64,000 nt of DNA, taken from NCBI GenBank assembly GCA_905221615.1, contig CAJNDT010003446.1, positions 1,768,800-1,832,799 on the forward strand, read 5' to 3'. A program made the position numbers and the translations under genes. Under the pieces are notes generated by a model, which was given only the letters and a program-made list of their open reading frames with translations, did not search any database and was not told the DNA's origin. The stretch comes from Symbiodinium sp. CCMP2592. Lineage: Eukaryota > Sar > Dinophyceae > Suessiales > Symbiodiniaceae. This document shows, piece after piece, positions 32,366-42,300 of the stretch (position 1 is the first letter of the stretch; each line of letters opens with the position of its first letter).

Positions 32366-32569
32366 GTAGTAGGAGTGGTATATGATCATCATGAATCATA
32401 ATAGTAAGTAATATAACCGTAACAAAAACCATGATCTGTGCAGGCTGAAGTCTGTAAGGTCACATTCCTTAAGAACGTGCGAGAGAGGGCTTCGTTTCGA
32501 GGGATCTGCCGGCCTGCACCGAGGCAGCAGCCACTCCGTGTCTTCTGCCTCCACAGTTCAGGCACTTCA

Positions 32570-33075
32570 GGGTTTAGGGTAGGTTGCAGTTAGCATCTAC
32601 CTGTGCGAGCGGACGAGAAGATTAGGCGATATAGCAGGCTGAATATGTTCCAAGAGCATTCCTTATAGGGCGCCTGACTTCAACTCTACTGTGATGTGCC
32701 CAAATGCCCAAACCTTCCGTTTTTGTCAGAAAACTACACCCTAAACTTCTGAACTCGAAGCCCTGTGCTCACTTTGGCTCTCAAACAGGCCCCTCCTACC
32801 TAGAAATTCTACACAGGCTAATTTGGCTGACGGAGAAGGGCCTGCCAAAAGAAGCCTAAACCTAAAAGCGTGAAAAGCCTCCCCTGCAGATCCCGCGGCC
32901 GAAGCCCTCAGTCATGCCGTGGCTCCTGGGCTCATCTGGGGTTTCGGGCGGAGGAATAGGGTTTAGGGTTTTAGAGTTTAGGGTTAAGTGTTTTGGGTTA
33001 AGGTTTCAAGGAAGGATTCAAGGAAAATGGGGTTTAGGGTATAGGGTATGGCGGAATACGGTTTAGGGTTCGTGT
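32570..33075. repeat. degenerate telomere-like (TTTAGGG) motifs
   Basis: GGGTTTAGGG-type motifs recur: about 32570-32580, a cluster at 32950-33000 (TAGGGTTTAGGGTTTTAGAG, GTTTAGGGTTAAG), 33030-33040 and 33060-33070. None forms a perfect array. The adjacent CCTAAACTTC and CCTAAACCTA words are on the opposite strand. No gene is seen from 32200 to 33620. Confidence 0.7.
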
Positions 33076-33623
33076 AAACAGGGCAATTTGACGGATTTGC
33101 GGATATGTTCGAGCGGTTTGTGTGTGCTTGGGGCCTGTAACGCTGAAAGGCATCGAAACCTAAACCTGAATTCCTGTGTGGCGGTGTCGTAGAGTTGCAT
33201 GTATTCTAGTAGCAGATCATGCATCACACATGACCCAAAAGACCTGAGCAGTTCAAGCACCAGACATCGCTTGCCTGAACTCCAGGTCGGATAACACTCC
33301 CACCTCGATCAAGGACTTCACAGTGTTCAATGCTCTGCCAGTATGCTGATTCCGCGGGCAGAGCACTCCTTCCTCCCTCTGTCTGCAGAACCTTAGCATG
33401 CAGGTAATGCGTCCGCCCCAAAAGCACCATGCAAGAAGCATGCAGGAGGGAGGAAGTCGCAGCTCCAGCAAGGCGGCCGCAGTTTAGCTGTGCACATCTT
33501 CTTCTTCCTTCAGTACCACAGTACTAAACTCTATCTGTGAATCTGTGTACGACGGCGACGCTTCCCCGAAACTGAGGACCTGCCCAGTACAGTAGGCCTC
33601 TTGTACTCTTTCGAAGAGTGATG

Positions 33624-33729
33624 GGTAGGAGTTTCCAAAAATAGGGGACCCCAATATAGCACCCTATTTAATAGGATCCTTATTATAAGAACCCCCAAAT
33701 AAGGTGCCCCTAATTTTCGGAAACTCCCG
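33624..33729 (-). mobile_element. family A element, copy 2 (inverted)
   Basis: Reads GGTAGGAGTTTCCAAAAATA ... CCTAATTTTCGGAAACTCCC; the core TAGGATCCTTATTATAAGAA is the reverse complement of copy 1. The direct repeat GATG lies at 33620-33623 and 33730-33733. The left end is variant (TAGGAG instead of GGGAG). Confidence 0.8.
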
Positions 33730-33755
33730 GATGAGCATTTTGGGGTCTCCAGGAG

Positions 33756-33856
33756 GCGTCTGAGCTTGGCACCCCTGCGGAAGCCAAGAGGGCCTTGGAC
33801 TTCAGACTTCCCGATACGAAGGAGCTGTGCCGCGACCACACGGAGCTGATAAATGA
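33756..33856 (+). CDS. candidate exon
   Basis: After CCAGGAG| the frame reads ASELGTPAEAKRALDFRLPD and TKELCRDHTELIND, a charged helical stretch with good coding character. It starts 26 nt after a family A element. Parent gene and family unknown. Confidence 0.35.
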
Positions 33857-34373
33857 CAAGAATAGTAGTATATAATACTAACAATAGTTATAGCAATAGA
33901 ATACTAATGATAATAATAGTAATACCACTAACAAGGATCTTGGGTAGCTTCTGCCACGCAGCGTGCAATTTCTGTGTGCAACAGCCTGGTGTTTCCAGGA
34001 GAGAGGTGATGCCTTCCATCTGAGTCAAGCAGACCAGCTGGGATTTGGGCCTCTCGACTTCCTGCGCCAAAAGCAACAAAGCCCCCAATCAGCAATCGGG
34101 CTTTTGTTCGCGAACGGGCACCCTTAAGGTTCGGCATCTGCAGTCGTTCCGGAAGCAAGGACCGAGCTAGGGTTCCGAATCGCGAGTATGTTCCCCTGAC
34201 AGTCTTGCTTCAGCTAGATCGTATGCCGGCTAGGGCGCATTCTTAATGCGCCGTCGACTGGACAGGTTGTATACTTACTTGACCCCAAGTAAGGTATTCG
34301 TACCCTACCTGTAAATACCCGTAAGATCCTGTAACTAATGTCACAGCTTTACAGCTGCAGACGGGAATCATGT

Positions 34374-34477
34374 GGCAGTTTCCGAAAATGGGGCACCCTA
34401 ACATAGCACCTTAAATAGTAGGATCCTTATTATAAGGACCCCAAAATGAGTCCCCCCCCCTTTTTTCGGAGACTGCA
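34374..34477 (-). mobile_element. family A element, copy 3 (inverted)
   Basis: GGCAGTTTCCGAAAATGGGG ... TTTTTTCGGAGACTGCA with the core TAGGATCCTTATTATAAGGA. The direct repeat ATGT lies at 34370-34373 and 34478-34481. The compensating change GGCAGT/ACTGC at the two ends keeps them paired. Confidence 0.85.
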
Positions 34478-34561
34478 ATGTCGACCTCCAGGACTCAACG
34501 TCAAGCGCACGGCTTGGCGGCAAGGATGCTTCCCCGTCTTCACCGTGGCTTTCAGCAAGTT

Positions 34562-34664
34562 GGGAGTTTCGGAAAATTATAGGTACCTTATCTTGGGGTC
34601 CTTATAATAATAAGGATCCTACTATCTAGGGTACTATTAGAGTCCCCTATTTTCGGAAACTCCC
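34562..34664 (+). mobile_element. family A element, copy 4
   Basis: GGGAGTTTCGGAAAATTATA ... CCTATTTTCGGAAACTCCC with the core GTCCTTATAATAATAAGGAT. The direct repeat AGTT lies at 34558-34561 and 34665-34668. Only 84 bp separate it from copy 3, and the two are in opposite orientation. Confidence 0.88.
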
Positions 34665-35940
34665 AGTTAATCACCAGGTGTTGAAGAAAAGCACATCTCT
34701 GCAAAGCCAGTATATGACCCCATAAAGCAAAAACTGATGCCAGCATTGCGAGTGCGCAGGATTCATAGGCTCTACAGCCCTTTAGAACCCGTTTGAGGCG
34801 TTCGAAAAGCTTTTATGCTTCTTCTCCTGACTAGTCAGGTGGTCCGAAAGCGAAACTTTTGCTGCAGTCCGTGATTGGCTGAAGAGCCCTACAGCCATTG
34901 TGGCACGACTGCAGGGGATTTGCAGTTCTGGTCTGAGGTTTGAGGTTAGCCGGTGACGATATGTATGGCGTAATTGCAACATCTCACAGAAATCAGAACA
35001 AATCTTAGCACCATACCATGCGATATGTTAGACACGCATGCTGCATGCTGCAGGACACCACGTACCATGTACATGCACATACATAGAGATGTAGAAACAT
35101 ACATGTTCTATCTTGTTCGTCTCTTGACGCTATGCTGGTCGGTGGTTACGCGACACGGTCCTGAACGCAATATCGCACCGAGACCGAGAGACTGAGAGGC
35201 AGAGCGAGGCGGCACGCCCCCTTAAACCCAGAGAGACAGAGCAGCGATGCTTGTGTGAGGACCCCAGAGATATGGGTTGCACGGAAGCAGAGGAGAGAAC
35301 CAGGTGCACGAAGCGAGGATCCGGTTAGAGGCGGATCCACGATCTTGCAGTCAGGCCAACGATCTCGGGCTCGACACCAGGCGCGAGCGGTCTGACACGG
35401 AGCCCTCTGGAATTTTCCAGGCGGGGAGCGGAATGGATTAATGCAATGCACTTGTCAGCCAGCAACACGGTAAACAGCCAATATCCCATTCTTGCGTTGC
35501 CCAGCGCGACTGCGGTTCCTACAACGTTTGTCCGCATACCTGAGGATGCCTTGAGCCGAACCCACGCCGGAGTCAAGTCTTGGACCACCAAGCCCGATGT
35601 GGATGCTTGGCGTTTTCTACACTATGCGTAGATGAACGTTGAAGGCAAGCGGTCAGCCCGATGCCTTGCACATAGCCAATTTACCGGTAATGGTGGTACG
35701 AGATCTGTATTGACCCCCTGTGCAAGGACTCCGGCTACACTTGCTATACACTTGCTATTAGTTGACTCGCGGCATGGCCCGAGGATCCACTGAGCCAAAC
35801 ATCTTCCACCTCCAGAGCCGCACACGCAGACGCCCGGCACTGCATCATACATGCTTTCCTCCGGCCTCTGCACCCGTCCAAAGTTGTCCTCGCGACTGAC
35901 TGTGAGCCTGTGAGCGTACACTTCAGCCTGGAGCTGTACT

Positions 35941-36034
35941 TTAGGGGTCTTAAAAATTACCTATACCATTTCCGGGGTTATAGTATAATGTTCCCCAAAA
36001 CCCTATTCTAAATCTTAAGGCCCCTATATTAGAT
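35941..36034. mobile_element. family D short element, copy 1
   Basis: Contains CCCCAAAACCCTATTCTAAA and TCTTAAGGCCCCTATATTA, closely matching 48725-48800. The left end TTTAGGGGTCTTAAAAATTA is an imperfect inverted complement of the right end. No target duplication was identified. Confidence 0.6.
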
Positions 36035-36130
36035 GAGGATGGTCGCATCCTCCCGAAGCCGAAGCAGAAGATGGCCTCTCCGACGGCCTCGAGACCGGTC
36101 TTGCTAAACCGTGGTCAGCGCGGCCAGCTG

Positions 36131-36217
36131 GGTAGTTCTCTAAATTAGGGTCCTTTTTATCGGGGTGCCGTACTATTTTGGGGACCTAAAACTGGTCCCT
36201 AATTTAGAGAACTCCCC
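36131..36217. mobile_element. family E inverted-repeat element
   Basis: GGTAGTTCTCTAAATTAGGG and CCCTAATTTAGAGAACTCCC are near-perfect inverted ends around a 45-nt interior (GGTGCCGTACTATTTTGGGG). The layout is like families A and B (gggagtt.../ggtcc core) but the end sequence differs. No convincing target duplication. Confidence 0.7.
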
Positions 36218-36285
36218 AATTCTTAGCAAAACCCAGCGAGATGTCCTTCCTCCGGACTAATCTAGCTTGTCTGGCAGGGTTGCAG

Positions 36286-36433
36286 GATGTGTAAGCAGAC
36301 TTTGAGACAAAGTGCCATGCGAAGTTTGGAACAGGTTCTTCGGTCAAGTTCCTTTCAGACAGTTAAATGTGCAGCCGCCAGCCAGCCTTACTTGCAGGAC
36401 GAGCATCTGCTGAGACTGAACTTGGCGAAGCAG
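36286..36433 (+). CDS. candidate exon, 49 codons
   Basis: From GGTTGCAG| to GAAGCAG|GTATCG the frame is open: LRQSAMRSLEQVLRSSSFQT, ..., QDEHLLRLNLAKQ. Both splice sites look good (AG|G acceptor, AG|GTATC donor) and the composition is helical. The gene it belongs to is unknown. Confidence 0.4.
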
Positions 36434-36893
36434 GTATCGACATTTCGGTCGAGGTCTCAGGCTGTCCTGGCTTGAGTGCCAGGTGCCATCCGCACGCATC
36501 CATGGAACCGTTTCGTCGTTTTGCTCCGGAAGCTGGTCAAACGTGCAACCAGTCTTCCGTGTTTGCGGGCTGCAGCATGAAAGTGAAAGCAGGTTCTCAT
36601 TGCTGATTCCGTAACAAGACCCCGAATCTCTCGTGAGGGGATAGCAGATAGCGACCTGTACTGTATGCTGGAGTGCACGGCCTTCCGATTCTGTGAGGTC
36701 TTCGCACGACAGGCCAAGCAGCAGCAGCAGCCGCTGGCGCAGCCAATGGCAACTCAGTATGTCTATTAGCCATATTGTGTAGACGGCCATGTCTCCACAT
36801 GCGTTTGGGTATTGCGACGTGGTTCTTGATCCTGTGAAGTGCTGGTAGCATGACGATGCAAGCAGATGCGGAAATACTTGAACATTCTTATTA

Positions 36894-37175
36894 TTACTAC
36901 TATTATTCTCATTATTATTATTACTATTAACAAAAAAGTACGACTATTATTCTCATTATTATTATTACTATTAACAAAAAAGTACTACGATTATTCTCAT
37001 TATTATTATTACTATTAACAAAAAAGTACTACTATTATTCTCAAATTATTATTACTATTAACAAAAAAGTACTACTATTATTCTCATTATTATTATTACT
37101 ATTAACAAAAAAGTACTACTATTATTCTCATTACTTTTATTACTATTATCAGTCTTATTACTAATTACTATTATT
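36894..37175. repeat. 44-bp tandem repeat, about five copies
   Basis: The unit is CTATTATTCTCATTATTATT, then ATTACTATTAAC and AAAAAAGTA, repeated about five times with minor changes and a degenerate final copy. It is AT-rich with no coding function, and there are no spacers, so it is not CRISPR-like. Confidence 0.92.
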
Positions 37176-37208
37176 CTCATAGTACAAGAGCTCGGCTCTT
37201 GTACTGAG

Positions 37209-37270
37209 GAGTCCGTGGACGACGTTACCAAGTGCCACAATGCACTCGACAGTCTCCAAGAGCGCCTCCA
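37209..37270 (+). CDS. candidate coiled-coil exon
   Basis: After GTACTGAG| the frame reads ESVDDVTKCHNALDSLQERL, a heptad-like coiled-coil segment, with a possible GC donor (CAGAG|GCACCC) at about 37270. A longer minus-strand frame overlaps it. Support is moderate to weak. Confidence 0.3.
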
Positions 37271-37279
37271 GAGGCACCC

Positions 37280-39310
37280 GTACTAGCATGACCATGTCTG
37301 TTTGCATGGCAACAACTTCCAACTCCGTTGGAAGTTCTTCCCATCGTCGCCTGGGGTTGTGCTTTGCAGAAGCCTGTGCATGCTGTGCTGTGAATCTGCA
37401 CCCATGCACAGTCATTCTGCTATTTGTGGTCCTGCTGATGGGTTGTGGTCAGGAAGTGGGAGGCTATGGTCGCTGGCTGAGGACGCATTGCAGCATCCGC
37501 ATGGCCACAGTCGTTGGATTTACAAACTGAAACCGGTCTTCTCCCATGGTGGACAGTTTAGGCCGTTGTGCACTGTTGCTTGGGGACACCTTGGCCCCTC
37601 GAACCAAGTCAGGCATCGCTTTGCTTTGTGCCAGGAGTCCTGTGCGAGAAGCTCTTTTCGCAGAACATGTGTCACGGAGCTATGTTTCACCTTGTTCAAT
37701 GCTGAAGTTGAGGTCCTGAAGCCTCCTGCTTTAGGCTCTTAGGACCGAAGCCGTGCTCTCGACCTAGATAGCTTGCTTGCACCTGCCCGAGCACAGCGGG
37801 TGCAAGCCCCAAGGAGCCCTCCTTGGCTTTTACAAATGTCATTTTGCTTTCGGGACCTTGCACTTGTCTGGCAGCCGAATGCTAGCCCTAGGCTGTGACA
37901 CCTGCGAGAATCTTCATATTGCGTCGGGTTTTGTTCCAAGCTCATCAGCATAGAACTGCTTAGAGCTTGCCATAAGCTTTATGTCTGCACAATAAACGCC
38001 GGAGCAGAAACATGCTAAACGAAAGTGCTCCAGAGTGCAGCAAAGTCCCACTTCTGTCCCGTTGGAGTTCCATGGCCTGGCAAATCAATTTGCTTAATAG
38101 CAATGTCGGCTTGCTTCTGCGCGCACACCACCCTTTCTGGACAGATAATTGTCTCGATGCGGAGCATGAGTACGTTGGTGAGCAGATGGGTTTCGGCACC
38201 TTGCTCGATCTCGTCCTTAGGTTTGGACGCATGAGCAAGCAAATGCCTCAGGAAGCACAGGCATGCACGGGCCCAGTCGCCTCTACATGGGCTGTAAAGA
38301 GAGATGCATTTTCCTTTTGGCCACGTGCTTCAGATTCAATCGCATGGCGCATACCTAAGACAGGCCGGAATGGCTCGTAGCTCTGCCACCAGGTTTGTGG
38401 AGCGCTGTGCATTTTCATAGCAATGTCACAAGGTGTGGCGCTTCAATGACCAGCCGCCGGCCTCCTTGTGCTAGCATAAGCTACTCAGCAGGCTCCTCAC
38501 ATGGTCAGATCGCAAGCTGCATAGAGGTCATTGAACTGTATAGCACGGCGCCCACCGATTTTGTACAGTTTCAAGTCTTCATAGCATGAAAACAGCTGGC
38601 CCGAAATGCCAGTTCTGAGCACAGGACCTCCTGTGTGCTGACCTGCATAGGCCTTCGTAGGCTGGCCTGTTGCACACGTCAGGGCTAACGAAGCTTCATC
38701 CGCCTCAGGTGCGGTAAGCCCGGCAGGCAGTGAGTGCCAATGAACAAAACAGCGTTGATGGCCCGGTGCAAGGTATTGTGTTCGCAGGCATACGGCATCA
38801 CAGTAATTACCGGAAGACAGCATCAGCACTTTTCACTGTGTAATTATGCACCAACAATGCAGTGACGACTTTAGTCCTAAGCCTGATGGTAAGCCGTTCA
38901 GTGGGGGCGAAAGTTTAGAGTTCAAAGCTAGTGTTGCTCACGAGCTGGTGAGGCGGGCCGAGGCATGCTTCTAAGCCAGTTAAGGGAGCAAATCTGCAGC
39001 TATTAGGCTTTGGGGGAGCAGAGTGACAGCCATAAGGTTATGATTCTATGATAGCCTGAGCTTCAGTCGGAAGCGTATGGACTTTGGAGTGGCATGGTGG
39101 GAAGCAACGACAGGGATGCCAGAAGAATTGATTAGGCTTAGGCAGAACACATCACATCACGGAGGGGTGTGTGTCTGTGTGTGTGTGTGCTGGTGCAACT
39201 GATCTAAGGCCACGTCTTTCGTGTTCGTTGTAGCGCAAAGTCGTCGAGAGCATTATATAACTAAGCAGCCACCAATCCTTCGGATGCTGAGCTCAACGCA
39301 AGGCAGAAAG
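37280..39310. other. no gene recognised
   Basis: Frames up to about 145 codons exist on both strands but overlap and lack motifs. A (GT)n tract lies at about 39169-39190. Confidence 0.35.
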
Positions 39311-39315
39311 ACGCC

Positions 39316-42300
39316 ATGACGCGATGGGCCTGTGCACCGCTGTTTCTGCTGCTTTTCCCGTGCTGCGGAAGGGGAGCCAAAATCGATCAGGGCCCTGAGC
39401 TTGCATCGGAGCAGGTGGGAGTTTGCGGAAATTGGGGGGGGGGGGGGGGGGGGGTACCTTATTTTGGGGGGGGTCCTTATAACAAGGGTCCCAGTATTTA
39501 AGAGTATTATTATATGAGGGATTTAGGGTCCCCTAGTTTCGGAAACTACCAGGTCCTGGAGGAAGCGGTGTTGGAGGCAAAGTTCTTCGAGCACAGAGAG
39601 CGGTTTGGGATCGATGATCGCCGTACTCTCGAAGTCTTCTTCCAGCTCTTCGACCTTTGGATCATGCTGTACCGCCTGAACAAGGCGGATGAAGCCTTGA
39701 AAGAGGTGCTGCCGGCTTGCTGGTGGCGTCAAGATGACCTGACAGTCCAAGCCATCCAGGTGCGAGGGGAAGGCTTAATAACTCCTTACAACTCCTTAGT
39801 CCCAGCATATCGGCACATCTCTGCAGGTAGCATCCCCAACTTGATGCATATGCTCTTTTGCTCTTTTTGGTGCCACCTTCCAATGCTTTCTCAGAATCAA
39901 TCCGTGCGTCCTCTCGGCATCACCTTGCGAGTTTCAGGCCCTGGCCTTCACGCGCTGGAAGCAGGGCCTCCTCAAGGCGCTGCTGGTGATGGGTTCAGGG
40001 TTTATAGGGTTTATAGGGTTTAGGGTTTAGGGGGGCGAGCGATGCAAAAAAGGGGGGCGAGCACTAATCAAGCCTGTGGAAAAGGGGCTTTCGTTTTGAG
40101 ACACAAACATAAGCTGCAAGGAGGAGCTACGGACAAGTTGCGTTGCTAAGGTTCATGGCTAGTGCATGGTAGCGACAACAGCGGCGACTATAGTGACAAC
40201 AGCAGCTAAGAGAGTTGAGACTGCACTTGCGGCAGTACTGCTACCGTCTGGCACTACGTAACACATCATCCCCATAAGGCAATGACATTGTGCGACTCAA
40301 GGGCAGGCCAACCAGAGACGAATCGCCACACTTTCAATAGAGGCTATGCTTCCGAGTTAATACAAGCACCCGCTGCGAGGAAGCCTTGACATGGTTCAAT
40401 CTCATGGAAGGCCTGCTGGGGAAGAGTGCGGCCACTTGGTGTCGAATGAACTTGACCTGTGCAGTGAATGTGGTACTCGAAGCATTGGTAATTTAATACT
40501 ATTGCCTCAGGGTCCCACAAAGTGTCAGACCTCGCGAGCCGGGCACAGCTTCCAAGCAATGCGAGAGGGAAAAAAAACAAAGTGTTTCAGTGTAGAATCT
40601 ACCCCCGCGCCATACTCCAATCATTAAGACCGCTACATGAGGTGTGAGCACCCAAAGCAAGCCTCGAACGATGACGCAACTCGAGGCACTCTGCGAGAAC
40701 ATCGGGCACACGTACAATTCGCAAGCCGGTGGCATTCAAGGGCAACGGAGAGCAGCCGAGCCTGTGAACCCCCGATGTCGGTAGTATCAACCTGGGATAA
40801 CTTGGGGGACTCACGACCCGCTGGGGTTACCAGCTGAGGATGGGGATGCATGCAGAAGCTGAGACCTACTTTCTGCAGTCCTTGCTGTTCCTGGATTCCA
40901 ACGTATCCACTCAGAAGAACAAAGGCCACAGCATTGCCGTACAAGCAGTTAAGCTCGTTTAACGTGTGGCCCAGAATCCACATGCCTGTGTTCATTCCTG
41001 CTCTGCTTGATCAAACTCTTGTCTTTTTTCAGATGGTTCCCCCAGACAAAATCCGGTGCATTTGAGAGGCGGTGTTCTGCTTGGGCTGGCGGGAGTGCGT
41101 GAAAAGCAACACAAGCTGGCCGAAGCCCGCGAATCGGCGCAGGAGGCGATGGAAAAGACTGGGACTACAAAGTTAAGGTACTTGGAATCATAGGGACCCT
41201 TAGGGGGGTAGGGGGGCACGGGGTAGGGGGCCTCAATACCTACAATAAGGACTTAACAAGGCCTACCTAAGGGTCCCCATGATGTAATCCGCCAGGCTCC
41301 TACTCGTACGAGTTGTGCTGGTCCTGTGCACTGATCAGGCTTACGACCTCTACAAGCAGCGGGATGTGGAGAATGGCTGGGAGTCATCCCTCACTGCCAA
41401 AGCCGGAATGACCCTAAGCAGCTTGCCTCAGCTCAGCCCACTTCAGAACAGGAGAGGCGAAAGGCGTCCCTTGCGTACTCAAACATGTCAGGAAGGGGGC
41501 TCTTAAGGACCCCAAAAATGGGGATATCCCTACCTTCTTGGGCTTCATTATACAGGGGATTTAGATGGGATATGCCTATCCTAAGTTTTGCTTCTGTGCT
41601 TTTTTGGGGGCCCCTAGGCTCTAAGACTCCGAGCATTGAGCCGAGCTGCGAGCTGCCAGGCAAGATGGCTCTAAAGCTCGGCGACATGGAGGAGGCGGAG
41701 GCGAAATGCCAGGACTGGAAGTCACCCTATCTACTGTGTTTTTTGTCAAGGGAGTGAATTGAAGTAATTTGAGTTCTCAGAATCGGAAACCATATTTTTT
41801 ACTCTGGATCCCTATTATGGTAACTGAAACTAGGTTTCTTAACAAGAGCCCAGTCTACTTTGAGCCTCTCTGCTAGTGCTACCTGAGATGTACTGCGCAC
41901 ATCAGACTGGCCTTCTGCACCTGCACCAGTGAGGCGCTAGGAAAGGTAGACAAAACACCGGTGCCCTGAGGAGGCTATCCGCCTTTTCGAGTCGACCTCT
42001 GGTGAGGATTCGCCGTTGCTTGCCACGGCCTTCAAGCGCATGGGTGAGATACGGATGGCACAGGACGGGGCAGACGATGTCACTGTTCGATGTCCCACGT
42101 GCAACTAAATTCTCCGAGCATGTAAGCCAATAAGCGTGGAGTTGGCGGCTGGCTAGCAGCCTACAAGTTTGCTGTGGCTGTTCTTTACTGACAAATAGCG
42201 ACCATCTTCAAGCATCCAGCATCAAAGCTTGTGTAAAACTGCTCGATGTGAGGGACCAGTTCCTGACAACTCACACTTTCAACCCATACATCTGGGAAGA

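Larger units (their letters stand above)
34670..36280. other. no gene recognised; contains two further short elements
   Basis: Apart from the elements at 35941-36034 and 36131-36217 I see nothing supportable. Overlapping frames at 35325-35631 on both strands are motif-free. A small hairpin, ACTTACTTGACCCCAAGTAA, lies nearby at about 34271-34290. Confidence 0.35.

Noticed and set aside
34271..34290. Hairpin ACTTACTTGACCCCAAGTAA as a mobile element or terminator
   Set aside because: Too short for an element and no other copies were seen; bacterial-type terminators are not relevant here.
35320..35420. Possible tRNA-like fold around GGATCCGGTTAGAGGC
   Set aside because: I could not find a matching acceptor stem, anticodon arm and T-loop motif; no tRNA is supported anywhere in the window.
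36894..37175. Regularly repeated 44-bp units as a possible CRISPR-like array
   Set aside because: The units are directly tandem with no variable spacers, AT-rich, and in a eukaryotic context: a minisatellite.
37161..37415. Minus-strand 84-codon frame with helical character
   Set aside because: It overlaps a plausible plus-strand exon, starts in AT-rich tandem repeat sequence, and all other genes lie on +.
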